25,850 nt of DNA from Pseudomonadota bacterium (GTDB lineage Bacteria; Myxococcota; UBA9042; PHBI01), in the NCBI GenBank assembly GCA_005772945.1, contig SXIE01000113.1, positions 1-25,850 of the forward strand, in the 5' to 3' direction. Under the pieces are notes generated by a model. It saw nothing but the letters and a program-made list of their open reading frames with translations, did no database searches and was not told the origin of the DNA. Shown here in pieces: positions 1 through 7,600 of the stretch (the first letter of the stretch is position 1; every line of letters starts with the position of its first letter). The translations under genes were made by a program, and so were the position numbers.

Positions 1-415
<415 letters not shown>

Positions 416-486
416 AGCGTTTGACCTCCAACGATTCGGCCGATCCTAGCACCGGCTGCGTTTCTTCGTCACCGCCCTTGGCGATG

Positions 487-534
487 GGAGTCCTGACTCC
501 AGTCACTGGAGTCCTGACTCCAGTCACTGGAGTC
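487..534. repeat. Two tandem 19-bp palindromes, 21-bp period
   Basis: Two copies of the palindrome GACTCCAGTCACTGGAGTC lie at 495-513 and 516-534, as part of a 21-bp direct repeat (487-507, 508-528, partial from 529). The 21-bp spacing is about two helical turns, so both copies face the same side of the DNA. They lie between the terminator at 561-594 and the hydantoinase start at 415, where that gene's promoter must be. This suggests a paired operator for a dimeric regulator. No regulator gene is visible in the window. Confidence 0.65.
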
Positions 535-560
535 GGAGCCCTTGCGCTCCGCGGACCCCC

Positions 561-594
561 AAAACGCAAAACGAGGAGCGTCACCGCTCCTCGT
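561..594 (-). terminator. Rho-independent terminator of the small zinc-ribbon gene
   Basis: A perfect 10-bp stem (ACGAGGAGCG at 571-580, CGCTCCTCGT at 585-594) with a 4-nt loop is followed on the minus strand by a T-rich tract (complement of 561-570, containing TTTT and TTTG runs). It starts 27 nt past the stop codon at 621, so it ends transcription of the gene above it and insulates the hydantoinase gene. Confidence 0.8.
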
Positions 595-620
595 CTCTGG
601 CTTCCCCGAATCGTCGCCGC

Positions 621-986
621 TCAGGCCGCGTGACGCGCCCGCTCTTTGTGCCGCTTGCGCGCGTTGCGATTCGAGCACGCGCGGCAGCAGTACTTCGAGC
701 CGTCGCGCGCCTCGTTCTTACACGGCGGGTAAGCGCACTTCTCGCCCGTGCCGCCGGCCGCCATCTGGGCGGTCACGAGCCTGTGCACGTTGTCGGGGAC
801 GACCGACTCCGGCGGCGCCGGCGGCTCGATCCGAACCTCGGGACGCTCACCTTCGTCAGGGCGCGTCGAGCAGCCGACCATCCAGCACCGCGCCGCGGAT
901 GCCGGAAGGGAAATCGGGGGAACGTGGCAGAAGCACTGCCAATGATCGTGATCCTTCCAGCGGCTCTTGGGTTTCACCTGCAGCAC
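621..986 (-). CDS. Small protein with C-terminal CGNR-like zinc ribbon
   Basis: A predicted 121-residue protein. The GTG at 986 was chosen because AAGGAG (994-1000 region) sits 8 nt before it; the frame stays open to a GTG at 1097, but that start has no comparable ribosome site. The C-terminus reads CAYPPCKNEARDGSKYCCRACSNRN-ARKRHKER: a C-x4-C pair, a YCC-x2-C pair, then a basic RN-A-RK-RHKER tail. This resembles, but is shorter than, the CGNR zinc finger found at the C-terminus of some bacterial regulators. The N-terminal half has further Cys and His residues (WQCFCHV, CWMVGC) and a Pro/Glu-rich linker. It probably binds zinc, and perhaps nucleic acid through the basic tail. No function is assigned. 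A terminator follows directly, and a 287-bp gene-free stretch lies upstream. Confidence 0.6.
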   Translation of the reverse strand: MLQVKPKSRWKDHDHWQCFCHVPPISLPASAARCWMVGCSTRPDEGERPEVRIEPPAPPESVVPDNVHRLVTAQMAAGGTGEKCAYPPCKNEARDGSKYCCRACSNRNARKRHKERARHAA

Positions 987-1273
987 GACTCGGACTCCTT
1001 CGGCGTGAGTGACGGGGGTCACCCGCCTGGCCAAAAACTCACGTCCTAGGACCCCGATTCCTGGTGATCGATCCACGTGTATGGGCGCTTCGCACACGTC
1101 TGTCTCGGTGGGTTACAGACGTGCGACACGGAATGGCCCGTAACACCCGCATGGATGGCTGTTCAGGAGCAGATCGACGCACGCAAACAATCCGCGCCGC
1201 CCGCGACCCTCGACCCGCGCCAGATACTTGGCACACCAAGTGTTTCAAAGCGACTCGTCGCGCTCTTCGCGAG
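987..1273. other. Gene-free stretch between zinc-ribbon and methyltransferase genes
   Basis: This 287-bp stretch shows no convincing coding frame of its own. It holds the upstream region of the zinc-ribbon gene, including a 9-bp inverted repeat at 1095-1123 (listed separately) and a small 6-bp hairpin at 1226-1241 (ACTTGG/CCAAGT). No clear promoter or T-tailed terminator was seen for the methyltransferase gene that ends at 1274. Confidence 0.5.
1095..1123. repeat. Perfect 9-bp inverted repeat
   Basis: CACGTCTGT at 1095-1103 and ACAGACGTG at 1115-1123 are exact reverse complements separated by 11 nt. The repeat lies about 110-140 bp upstream of the GTG start of the minus-strand zinc-ribbon gene. 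It could be an operator or an RNA hairpin; there is no T tract to make it an intrinsic terminator. Confidence 0.5.
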
Positions 1274-2134
1274 CTACTCGGCGGTCGGCTCGCGCTCGAC
1301 GCGCGTCGCGCGCTTCCGAAGCAGCAGGAGGTAGTTGAAGCCGCGCAGGAAGAAGTTCCCCTCGTCGGCGGCCTTCCGGTAGTTGCCCATCGCGAGCGTC
1401 TTGTTGTGACGCGTGACCGCCACGACGTCGTGCGGGATGAAGAGCGGCTTGGCGATCTCGAAGAGCTCGAAGCCGAGCGGGTAGAAGCCCTTGTCCTTGC
1501 GGAAGATGTCGGCGACGAAGATGGCGAGCATCCGATCGTCGCGCAGGACGCGGTGGCACTCGCCGATGACCAGGCGCATCGCGCGCTGGTAGCGGCCATT
1601 CGGGGCGAGCTTGCCGATGCAGCGCTCGTCGTTCGAGTAGGTCAGGTTGTCCGCGTAGGGCGGGTCCATGAAGACGAGGTCGACCGAGCGTTGCTTGAGC
1701 GGCAAGGAGCGCGCGTCGGCCTGCTGGATGTCACGGCGCGACGGAGCGAGGTCGAAGCCGAGCGCGGAGCGGCCGAGGTCGCGGCAGACATCGAGGGTCG
1801 TGCCGCTGCCGCAGAACGGGTCGAGGACGGTCTCGCCTTCGGCCGAGTAGCGATGGACGACGTTCCAGACGACATACGACGGCGTCGCGCCTTCGTAGGC
1901 CTGACTGCCTTGTTCGCCTTCGCCATAGTGCTGCGAGGGATAGTCCCACAGCGTCGTGACCTGCGGGCGCAGGGCAGGTTTGCGAAAGGCGGCGGGCTCT
2001 TTCGCGAAGGCCGCGCTCAGCCCATCAGGGCCCATGCGCGGCTGCCCGCGAGGTTTGTCAGGAGCGGCGGCGGGGGGCTTGAGGGCCCCGAGCGGTGCGG
2101 TCGCGGGCGGCTTGGGGGTACGCGGTGGACTCAC
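1274..2134 (-). CDS. Orphan DNA methyltransferase (DPPY amino-methyltransferase)
   Basis: A 286-residue protein with the hallmarks of SAM-dependent amino-methyltransferases that modify adenine N6 or cytosine N4. Residues 105-113 read DPFCGSGTT (SAM-binding motif) and 157-160 read DPPY (catalytic motif). The region around TLWDYPSQHYG (61-71) and the C-terminal HNKTLAMGNYRKAADEGNFFLRGFNYLLLL look like conserved family blocks. Residues 1-55 are Pro/Ala-rich and probably disordered. The GTG start at 2134 overlaps the TGA of the upstream AMMECR1 gene (GTGA), which implies translational coupling. No restriction endonuclease or specificity gene lies nearby, so it is probably an orphan methylase with a regulatory or epigenetic role, although an RNA substrate cannot be excluded from sequence. 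Target sequence unknown. Confidence 0.85.
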   Translation of the reverse strand: MSPPRTPKPPATAPLGALKPPAAAPDKPRGQPRMGPDGLSAAFAKEPAAFRKPALRPQVTTLWDYPSQHYGEGEQGSQAYEGATPSYVVWNVVHRYSAEGETVLDPFCGSGTTLDVCRDLGRSALGFDLAPSRRDIQQADARSLPLKQRSVDLVFMDPPYADNLTYSNDERCIGKLAPNGRYQRAMRLVIGECHRVLRDDRMLAIFVADIFRKDKGFYPLGFELFEIAKPLFIPHDVVAVTRHNKTLAMGNYRKAADEGNFFLRGFNYLLLLRKRATRVEREPTAE

Positions 2135-2736
2135 GGCGCCTCGGACTCGCTGGTGTTCGAAAAGACCTCGGCGCCGAACGAGAAGAGGCGTGCGTCCTTG
2201 TCGCGCCAGGCGTCTTCGGGCAGCCCGGCCTTGCGGCAGATCTGCGCGAGATACTCCTCGCGCGACCAACCGAACTGAGGCGCGACTTGAGGGAGGAGCA
2301 CGCCGCGCCGCGGGCCTTTGGCGAGGTAAAGCCCGTGCGTGCCGACGACGATTGCGTCGGGCTCGATCGGCACGAACGGGGTCAGCACGCTGATCTCGAG
2401 ATCGGTCCGCGGCAAGTCGCGCGTCGTCAGGGACGGAAAGCGCGGGTCGCCCGTCGCGGCCGCGACCGCCATCTCGGCGACCGCTTCCCAGAGGGCGTGC
2501 TCGGCCGTCAGGGTGCCGATGCAGCCGCGCAGATCCCCGTCGAGATGGAGGCTCACGAAGGCCGCCGCCTTCTCCTGGAGCTCGGGCTCGGTGATCGAGA
2601 ACGGTGGAACCGAGCCGCGCGAGAGTCGGTAGAAGATCGATTCGCGTCCGATCTCGAGGAGGCGGGCGCGGAGTTTCTTTCCGAGTTTGGGCGCCACCAC
2701 GGGCGCACTCGGAGCGGTGGAATCTGGGCTCGCCAT
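2131..2736 (-). CDS. AMMECR1-domain protein (AmmeMemoRadiSam system protein A type)
   Basis: A 201-residue protein from the ATG at 2736. The AMMECR1 domain spans most of it, with the signature DLRGCIGTLT at 68-77, then DPRFPSLTTRDL and LEISVLTPF, and a C-terminal VLLPQVAPQFGWSREEYLAQICRKAGLP. In the AmmeMemoRadiSam set this protein occurs with a Memo-like dioxygenase and a radical-SAM protein, but neither partner is in this window, so it stands alone or its partners are elsewhere. Its molecular reaction is not established. The first 18 or so residues are Pro/Ala-rich and variable. The longer in-frame extension to 2913 was not used because it would run across the divergent promoter region and into map. 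The gene overlaps the downstream methyltransferase start by GTGA, so the two are probably co-translated. Confidence 0.88.
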   Translation of the reverse strand: MASPDSTAPSAPVVAPKLGKKLRARLLEIGRESIFYRLSRGSVPPFSITEPELQEKAAAFVSLHLDGDLRGCIGTLTAEHALWEAVAEMAVAAATGDPRFPSLTTRDLPRTDLEISVLTPFVPIEPDAIVVGTHGLYLAKGPRRGVLLPQVAPQFGWSREEYLAQICRKAGLPEDAWRDKDARLFSFGAEVFSNTSESEAP

Positions 2737-2784
2737 GACGCCCTTGCTATCACCCCGAGCGCGTCGCAGCAAGAATCGGCGCGA

Positions 2785-2806
2785 GCGCGCGCGCGTGCGT
2801 GCACAT
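2785..2806. other. 22-bp alternating purine-pyrimidine tract
   Basis: From 2785 to 2806 every base alternates purine and pyrimidine, mostly GC repeats followed by GTGCGTGCACAT. It lies in the 105-bp divergent region between the AMMECR1 gene and map. Such tracts can adopt Z-DNA under negative supercoiling; any role here is inference, and high GC makes such tracts common. Confidence 0.45.
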
Positions 2807-2841
2807 TGCCCCAGGCCTCTCGACCGTGCTAGGGCCAGGGC

Positions 2842-3654
2842 ATGATCGTTCGCAAGTCGAAGCCCGAAATCGAGAAGATGCGCCGCGCCGGACAGGTGGT
2901 CGCCGATGTTCACCTCGCGCTGCGCGAGATGATCCGCCCGGGGGTCTCAACCCTCGAGCTCGACCGCGTCGCCGAGGCGCGTATCCGCAAGACCGGCGCG
3001 CTCCCGACCTTCAAAGGATACGCGGCCAGCAAGGACACGGCGTTCCCGGCGACTCTGTGCGTGTCGATCAACGAAGAGGTCGTGCACGGGATCCCGTCGG
3101 CCACGCGCATCCTGCAAGACGGCGACATCATCTCGATCGACTGCGGTGCGACGCTCGAGGGCTACGTCGGCGACTCGGCGTGTACCTGGGTCGTCGGCAC
3201 CACGACGGACGAGGTGCGGCTGCTCGTCGAGCGCACGCGCGAGTGTCTCTACCGTGGCATCGCGGAGTGTTTCCCCGAGCGCAGGATCGGCGACATCGGG
3301 CATGCGGTCGAGAGCCACGCCCGGAAGTTCGGCTACGGCGTCGTCGAGGACTATTGCGGACACGGGGTCGGGCGCCGGCTCCACGAAGAGCCGCAGGTGC
3401 CCAATGTCGGCTTGCCGGGGACCGGCAAACGCTTGAAGAGCGGGTGGTGCATCGCGATCGAGCCGATGGTGAACTTGGGGACCCACGAGACGATGGAGCT
3501 GGGTGATCGCTGGACGGTCATCACGCGCGACCGCAGGCCGTCGGCCCACTGGGAGCACTCGATCGCCATCACCGACGAGGGGCCGATCATCCTCACGTCG
3601 CGCGGCGATGACCCGCCCGGACCTTGGATCTCGGGGACGTCGTCGGTCGGCTGA
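2842..3654 (+). CDS. map: Methionine aminopeptidase, type I
   Basis: A 270-residue enzyme that removes the initiator methionine from nascent proteins in the cytoplasm. All five metal ligands of the family are visible: D100 (SIDCGA), D111 (VGDSA), H174 (YCGHGVG), E207 (IAIEP) and E238 (HWEHS), together with H82 (EVVHGIP), which matches the substrate-contacting histidine. The type I form fits: there is no 60-residue insertion near the C-terminus and no N-terminal SH3-binding or zinc-finger extension. The C-terminus has a short Pro/Gly-rich tail of about 15 residues beyond the catalytic core. The ATG at 2842 gives the canonical family N-terminus (IVRKSKPEIEKMRRAGQVVA), although the ribosome site is weak. 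It is divergent from the AMMECR1 gene. Confidence 0.96.
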   Translation: MIVRKSKPEIEKMRRAGQVVADVHLALREMIRPGVSTLELDRVAEARIRKTGALPTFKGYAASKDTAFPATLCVSINEEVVHGIPSATRILQDGDIISIDCGATLEGYVGDSACTWVVGTTTDEVRLLVERTRECLYRGIAECFPERRIGDIGHAVESHARKFGYGVVEDYCGHGVGRRLHEEPQVPNVGLPGTGKRLKSGWCIAIEPMVNLGTHETMELGDRWTVITRDRRPSAHWEHSIAITDEGPIILTSRGDDPPGPWISGTSSVG

Positions 3655-3729
3655 GGCGTGTGACGCGGCTCGGGGTGGCGTGCGGCGCGCCCGGCGCGCG
3701 ATAGTTGGTGTACAAAGGATCGGTCGGCG

Positions 3730-4515
3730 ATGTCTCAGGTGCAGGGCGCGCATCTCGAACGACTCGTGCAGCTACTTGCAAAGGTCCGGCTGGGGCTCGA
3801 GCGGGTGACTACAGAGGCGTCGGCGCCGTGGGCGTTGACCTGGGAGGGCCGGCGCTACCCCGTCGCCGCGGTGCCGCTCGCCGACGTCGAGACGGCCTGT
3901 GAAGCCGCAGAGATCATGGCGGTGGCGGCGGCGTTCGAGGCGGCCGTGAAGGCGCCCGATCGGCGCGTCGCGGGCGAGACGTTTCGGGATGGGGCGGCCG
4001 GACTTCTGCCGAAGGTCGAGCGTCGCCGGTTTGCGGCGGCCTACGATGCGGTCGTCGCGGGGCGTGGTGGGGACGTGTCCGAGTGCCTTCTCTGGGCGCC
4101 GTTCGGCGACGAGCTGATCGCGGCGTACGTCGAGGACCAGGGTTGGAAGTTCAACTACCTGACGCGCGGCCGTTTCGCGGGGTGGGATACGACGCTCGGG
4201 GCCGTGCATGCGGGGGCGCGTTCGAACCTGTATCACCGCGCGGCGCTCGATTGGCGGGCCTGCGAGGTGGCGCTCGGGGATGGGTACGATGCGGCGCGCG
4301 CGGTCCTCATCGAAGACGTCTTCTATGATCGATGTGGGGCGGCGGGGATCGAGGTCGCGGTGCCGGGGCGCGATCGCTTGATGGTGGCGGCGGTGGGCGA
4401 GGCGCTGGATCCGGCGCGCGTCGTGGCTGCGTATGAGGGTGCGGCGTACCCGATCGCGCCGGTGATCTACCGGTTTCGACAGGACGGCCTGCACCGGAGC
4501 GAGCCGCCAAACTGA
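3730..4515 (+). CDS. DUF1444-like protein
   Basis: A 261-residue predicted cytoplasmic protein with no signal peptide or membrane segment. The segment ELIAAYVEDQGWKFNYLTRGRFAGW followed by ARSNLYHR, and later GYDAARAVLIEDVF and VAVPGRDRLMVAAVGE, follows the block order I associate with the DUF1444 family, whose biochemical function is unknown. The first 120 residues are helical and Ala-rich (EAAEIMAVAAAFEAAVKAP) and show nothing recognisable. The ATG at 3730 has AAAGGA 10 nt upstream. It lies 75 bp downstream of map, in the same direction, so it may be co-transcribed. Family match made by eye only. Confidence 0.7.
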   Translation: MSQVQGAHLERLVQLLAKVRLGLERVTTEASAPWALTWEGRRYPVAAVPLADVETACEAAEIMAVAAAFEAAVKAPDRRVAGETFRDGAAGLLPKVERRRFAAAYDAVVAGRGGDVSECLLWAPFGDELIAAYVEDQGWKFNYLTRGRFAGWDTTLGAVHAGARSNLYHRAALDWRACEVALGDGYDAARAVLIEDVFYDRCGAAGIEVAVPGRDRLMVAAVGEALDPARVVAAYEGAAYPIAPVIYRFRQDGLHRSEPPN

Positions 4516-4539
4516 CTGCATTTGTTGCGTGGTCAGACA

Positions 4540-4555
4540 CGGAACATTTGTTCAG
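4540..4555. promoter_or_regulatory. LexA/SOS-box-like operator upstream of double uvrA
   Basis: The 16 bases fit the Myxococcus xanthus LexA consensus CTRHAMRYBYGTTCAG (recalled from memory) at 15 of 16 positions; only the second base differs. The core GAACATTTGTTC at 4542-4553 is also a GAAC-N4-GTTC palindrome, the pattern of LexA boxes in Gram-positive bacteria. It sits just upstream of a candidate -35 element and about 100 bp before a UvrA-family gene, the expected place for SOS control. Binding is inferred. Confidence 0.6.
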
Positions 4556-4562
4556 ATTTGGG

Positions 4563-4590
4563 TTGCCATTTTCGAGTTGGCGGCTAGAGT
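4563..4590 (+). promoter_or_regulatory. Candidate sigma-70-type promoter of double uvrA
   Basis: TTGCCA at 4563-4568, a 16-bp spacer, and TAGAGT at 4585-4590 give reasonable -35 and -10 elements. The LexA-like box ends 7 bp before the -35, so repressor could hinder polymerase. Predicted start near 4597, leaving a leader of about 60 nt. Confidence 0.4.
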
Positions 4591-4655
4591 TGCCGCCCTG
4601 TGGGGCGAGCGGGCGAGCGTCGTGGGCGGCGCGGGGCCGCCGTGCGTGAGGCGTC

Positions 4656-7600
4656 ATGGGCACGATTCAGATCCGGGGGGCGCGACAGAACAACCTCAAG
4701 AACATCGACGTCGCGATTCCGCGCGAGGCGTTGACGGTCGTGACCGGGGTGTCGGGCTCGGGCAAGAGCTCGCTGGCGTTCGACGTGCTCTATGCCGAGG
4801 GGCAACGGCGCTATGTCGAGAGCTTCTCGACGTATGCGCGGCAGTTTCTCGAGCGGATGGATCGGCCGGATGTCGATGCGATCGACGGGCTCTTGCCGGC
4901 GGTGGCGCTGGAGCAGCGCAATACGATTCGGAGCTCGCGCTCGACGCTGGCGACGCTGACCGAGCTGCTCGACTACCTCAAGATCCTGTTCGCGAAGTTG
5001 GCGGATCTGCATTGTCCGACGTGTGGCGCGATCGTCGTGCCGGATCATCCGGTGCAGGTCGTCGAGCGCCTCTTGGAGAGCGCGAGCGGGCGGCGCGGGT
5101 TGGTCGCGTTTCCGTTTGTGGCGGGCAAGGGGGAGGCGGGGCAGCTCGCGACGCGCTACCTGCAGCAGCAAGGGTTTCGGCGGGTCGTGCGCGGCGGGAA
5201 AGTCGAGGACCTGGACCTGCCGGGGGTGAAGGCGCTGAGCGGGCGCGAGCGGGTGTTGGTCGATCGGTTGGTGGTGCGCGCCGAGGAGAAATCGCGGCTC
5301 GTCGAGGCGATCGAGACGGCGTATCGGCTCGGGGACGGGGCGGCGGTGCTGCTGGTCGAAGCACAGGTCGGGGCTTGGAACGAGCAGGCGCTGGAGCGCG
5401 ACCGGCGGCACTGCGGGCAGTCGTTCGATCCGCCGTCGGAGGGGATGTTCTCGTTCAACTCGCCGATCGGGGCGTGTGAGGCGTGCAAGGGTTTCGGGCG
5501 GGTGTTCGATACGGACATGGATCGGGTGGTGCCCGACGTGCGGAAGTCGCTGGCGCGCGGGGCGATCGAGCCGTGGTCGACGCCGGCGCGGGGGGCCGAG
5601 CGCAAGGCGCTGCGGGTCGCCTGTGAAGCGGCCGGGATCGACATGGACCTGCCGTTCGGCGCGCTGAGCGAGGTCGATCGACGGTACGTGATCGAGGGGG
5701 CGGAGGGACTACCCCAGGGGGCGGCACGGGCGGCGCGGGCGGGTGCGGCGGCCAAGGGGTGGTCGGGGGTGCGCGGTTGGTTCCGGATGCTGGGTCAGAA
5801 GACCTATAAGATGCATGTCCGGATCTTGCTCGCGCACTACCGATCGTACGTGGCGTGCAGCGACTGCGCGGGTACGCGGATGAAGCCACCGGCGCGTTGG
5901 TATCGGCTGGGCGGACGGACCTTGCCCGAGGTGTTGGCGATGACCGTCGCGGGCGCCAAGGCATGGGTCGAGGCGTTGCCGGATGGGGCGCGGGCGCGGG
6001 CGCTCTTGCCGGTGACGACGCAGATTGCGGCGCGGCTCGGGTACTTGGAGCGGGTGGGGATTGGGTACCTGACGCTCGATCGGCAGGCGCGCACGCTGTC
6101 GGGTGGCGAGGTGCAGCGGGCGAACCTGACGACGACGCTCGGGAGCGGGCTGGTCAATACGCTCTTCGTGCTGGACGAGCCGACGGTGGGGCTGCATGCG
6201 GCCGATGCGGAGCGGTTGGCGGATGTGTTGGCCGAGCTGGTGCGGCGCGAGAACACGGTCGTGGTCGTGGAGCACGATCCGGACATGCTGCGGGTGGCCG
6301 ACGACGTCTTGGAGTTGGGGCCGGGGCCCGGGCGCGACGGGGGGCAGGTCGTCTATAGCGGACCGCCGGACCGGTTCGACAACGTGCCGGGATCGCCGAC
6401 ACTCGCGGCGCTGGCGCGGCTTGCGAAGCCGCGGACCTTGCCGACGGCGACGCGCGCTCTGGCGCCGGGGGCACCGCGGCTGGTGATTCGCAATGCGCGC
6501 GGGTGGAACCTGAAGGGTGTGACGGCGGAGTTTCCGGTCGGCGCGCTGAGCGTCATCACCGGGGTGTCGGGGTCGGGCAAGTCGACGCTGCTAGAGGATG
6601 TCTTGTACCGCAATGTGTTGCGGCGTGAGGGGCAGGCGACGGACACGCCGGGCGCGTGTGATGCGATCGAGGGGCTCGAGCACTTCCGCGAGGTCGTGTG
6701 GGTGGATCAGACGCCGCCGGTGGCCAGCTCGCGCGCGATCCCGGTGACGTATGTCGGGGCGTGGGACTATTTTCGGCAGCTGTTTGCGCGGGCGCCGCTC
6801 GCGAAGGCGCGCGGATATACGGCGACGACGTTCTCGTTCAATACGGGCGAGGGGCGGTGCCCAGCGTGCGAGGGTGCAGGCGTCGAGACGATCGAGATGC
6901 AGTTCCTGGCGGACGTGACGCTCAAGTGTGAGGTCTGCAAGGGCAAGCGTTTTCGGCCGGAGGTGCTCGAGGTCGAGTGTCTTGGGAAGACGGTCGCCGA
7001 GGTGCTGGATCTGACGGTCGACGAGGCGGTCGAGCTGGCGCGGGAGCGGCGGCCGATCGTCGAGCGGCTGTCGATGATTCGGGCGGTCGGGCTCGGGTAT
7101 TTGAAGCTCGGGCAGCCGCTTTCGACGCTGTCGGGAGGCGAGGCGCAGCGGCTCAAGCTCGCGGGGCATCTGGCGAGCGAGAAGAAGGGGACGTTGTTCC
7201 TGCTGGATGAGCCGACGACGGGGCTGCATCTGCAGGATGTCACGCGGCTCATCGGGGTGCTCGCGGCGCTGGTGGCGCGCGGGCACACGGTGCTTTGCAT
7301 CGAGCACCACCTCGATGTGATCGCGGCCGCGCAGCATGTGGTCGACTTCGGACCGGGGGGTGGCGACGCCGGCGGGGAGATCATCTTCTCGGGGCCGCCG
7401 GGTCGGCTCGTGAACGAGGCGAGTGCGACGGGCGAACACCTGCGGCGCTGGCTTGGGGGGATTGCGCCGCTCGCGCGGAAGGCCAAGGCGGGAACGGCCA
7501 CGGGCACGGGGGTCGCGGAGCGGCGGCGAACGTACACGCGGAGGGCGCAGGCGGGGGATGGGGTCATCGCGATCTCGGGCGCGCGGACGCACAACCTGCA

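Larger units (their letters stand above)
4516..4655. other. Control region of the double uvrA gene
   Basis: A 140-bp region, noticeably richer in A and T near 4519-4590 than its surroundings. It contains the LexA-like box, a plausible promoter (both listed separately) and two copies of CATTTGTT (4519-4526 and 4545-4552), the second inside the LexA-like box. Confidence 0.5.

Noticed and set aside
987..1097. Upstream start (GTG at 1097) for the zinc-ribbon gene
   Set aside because: The frame is open but no ribosome site precedes it and the extra 37 residues look unlike the rest; the GTG at 986 has AAGGAG at ideal spacing.
1151..1166. GTTCAG considered as a second LexA box
   Set aside because: Only about 6 of the other 10 consensus positions fit and there is no palindromic GAAC half.
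1226..1241. ACTTGG/CCAAGT hairpin considered as a terminator of the methyltransferase gene
   Set aside because: The stem is only 6 bp and no T tract follows on the minus strand.
1064..2278. 404-residue plus-strand frame
   Set aside because: Antisense to the methyltransferase; composition is Arg/Ala/Glu-biased and carries no domain signature.
2737..2913. Longer start for the AMMECR1 protein
   Set aside because: It would overlap the map coding region and its promoter, and the extra residues have no family resemblance.
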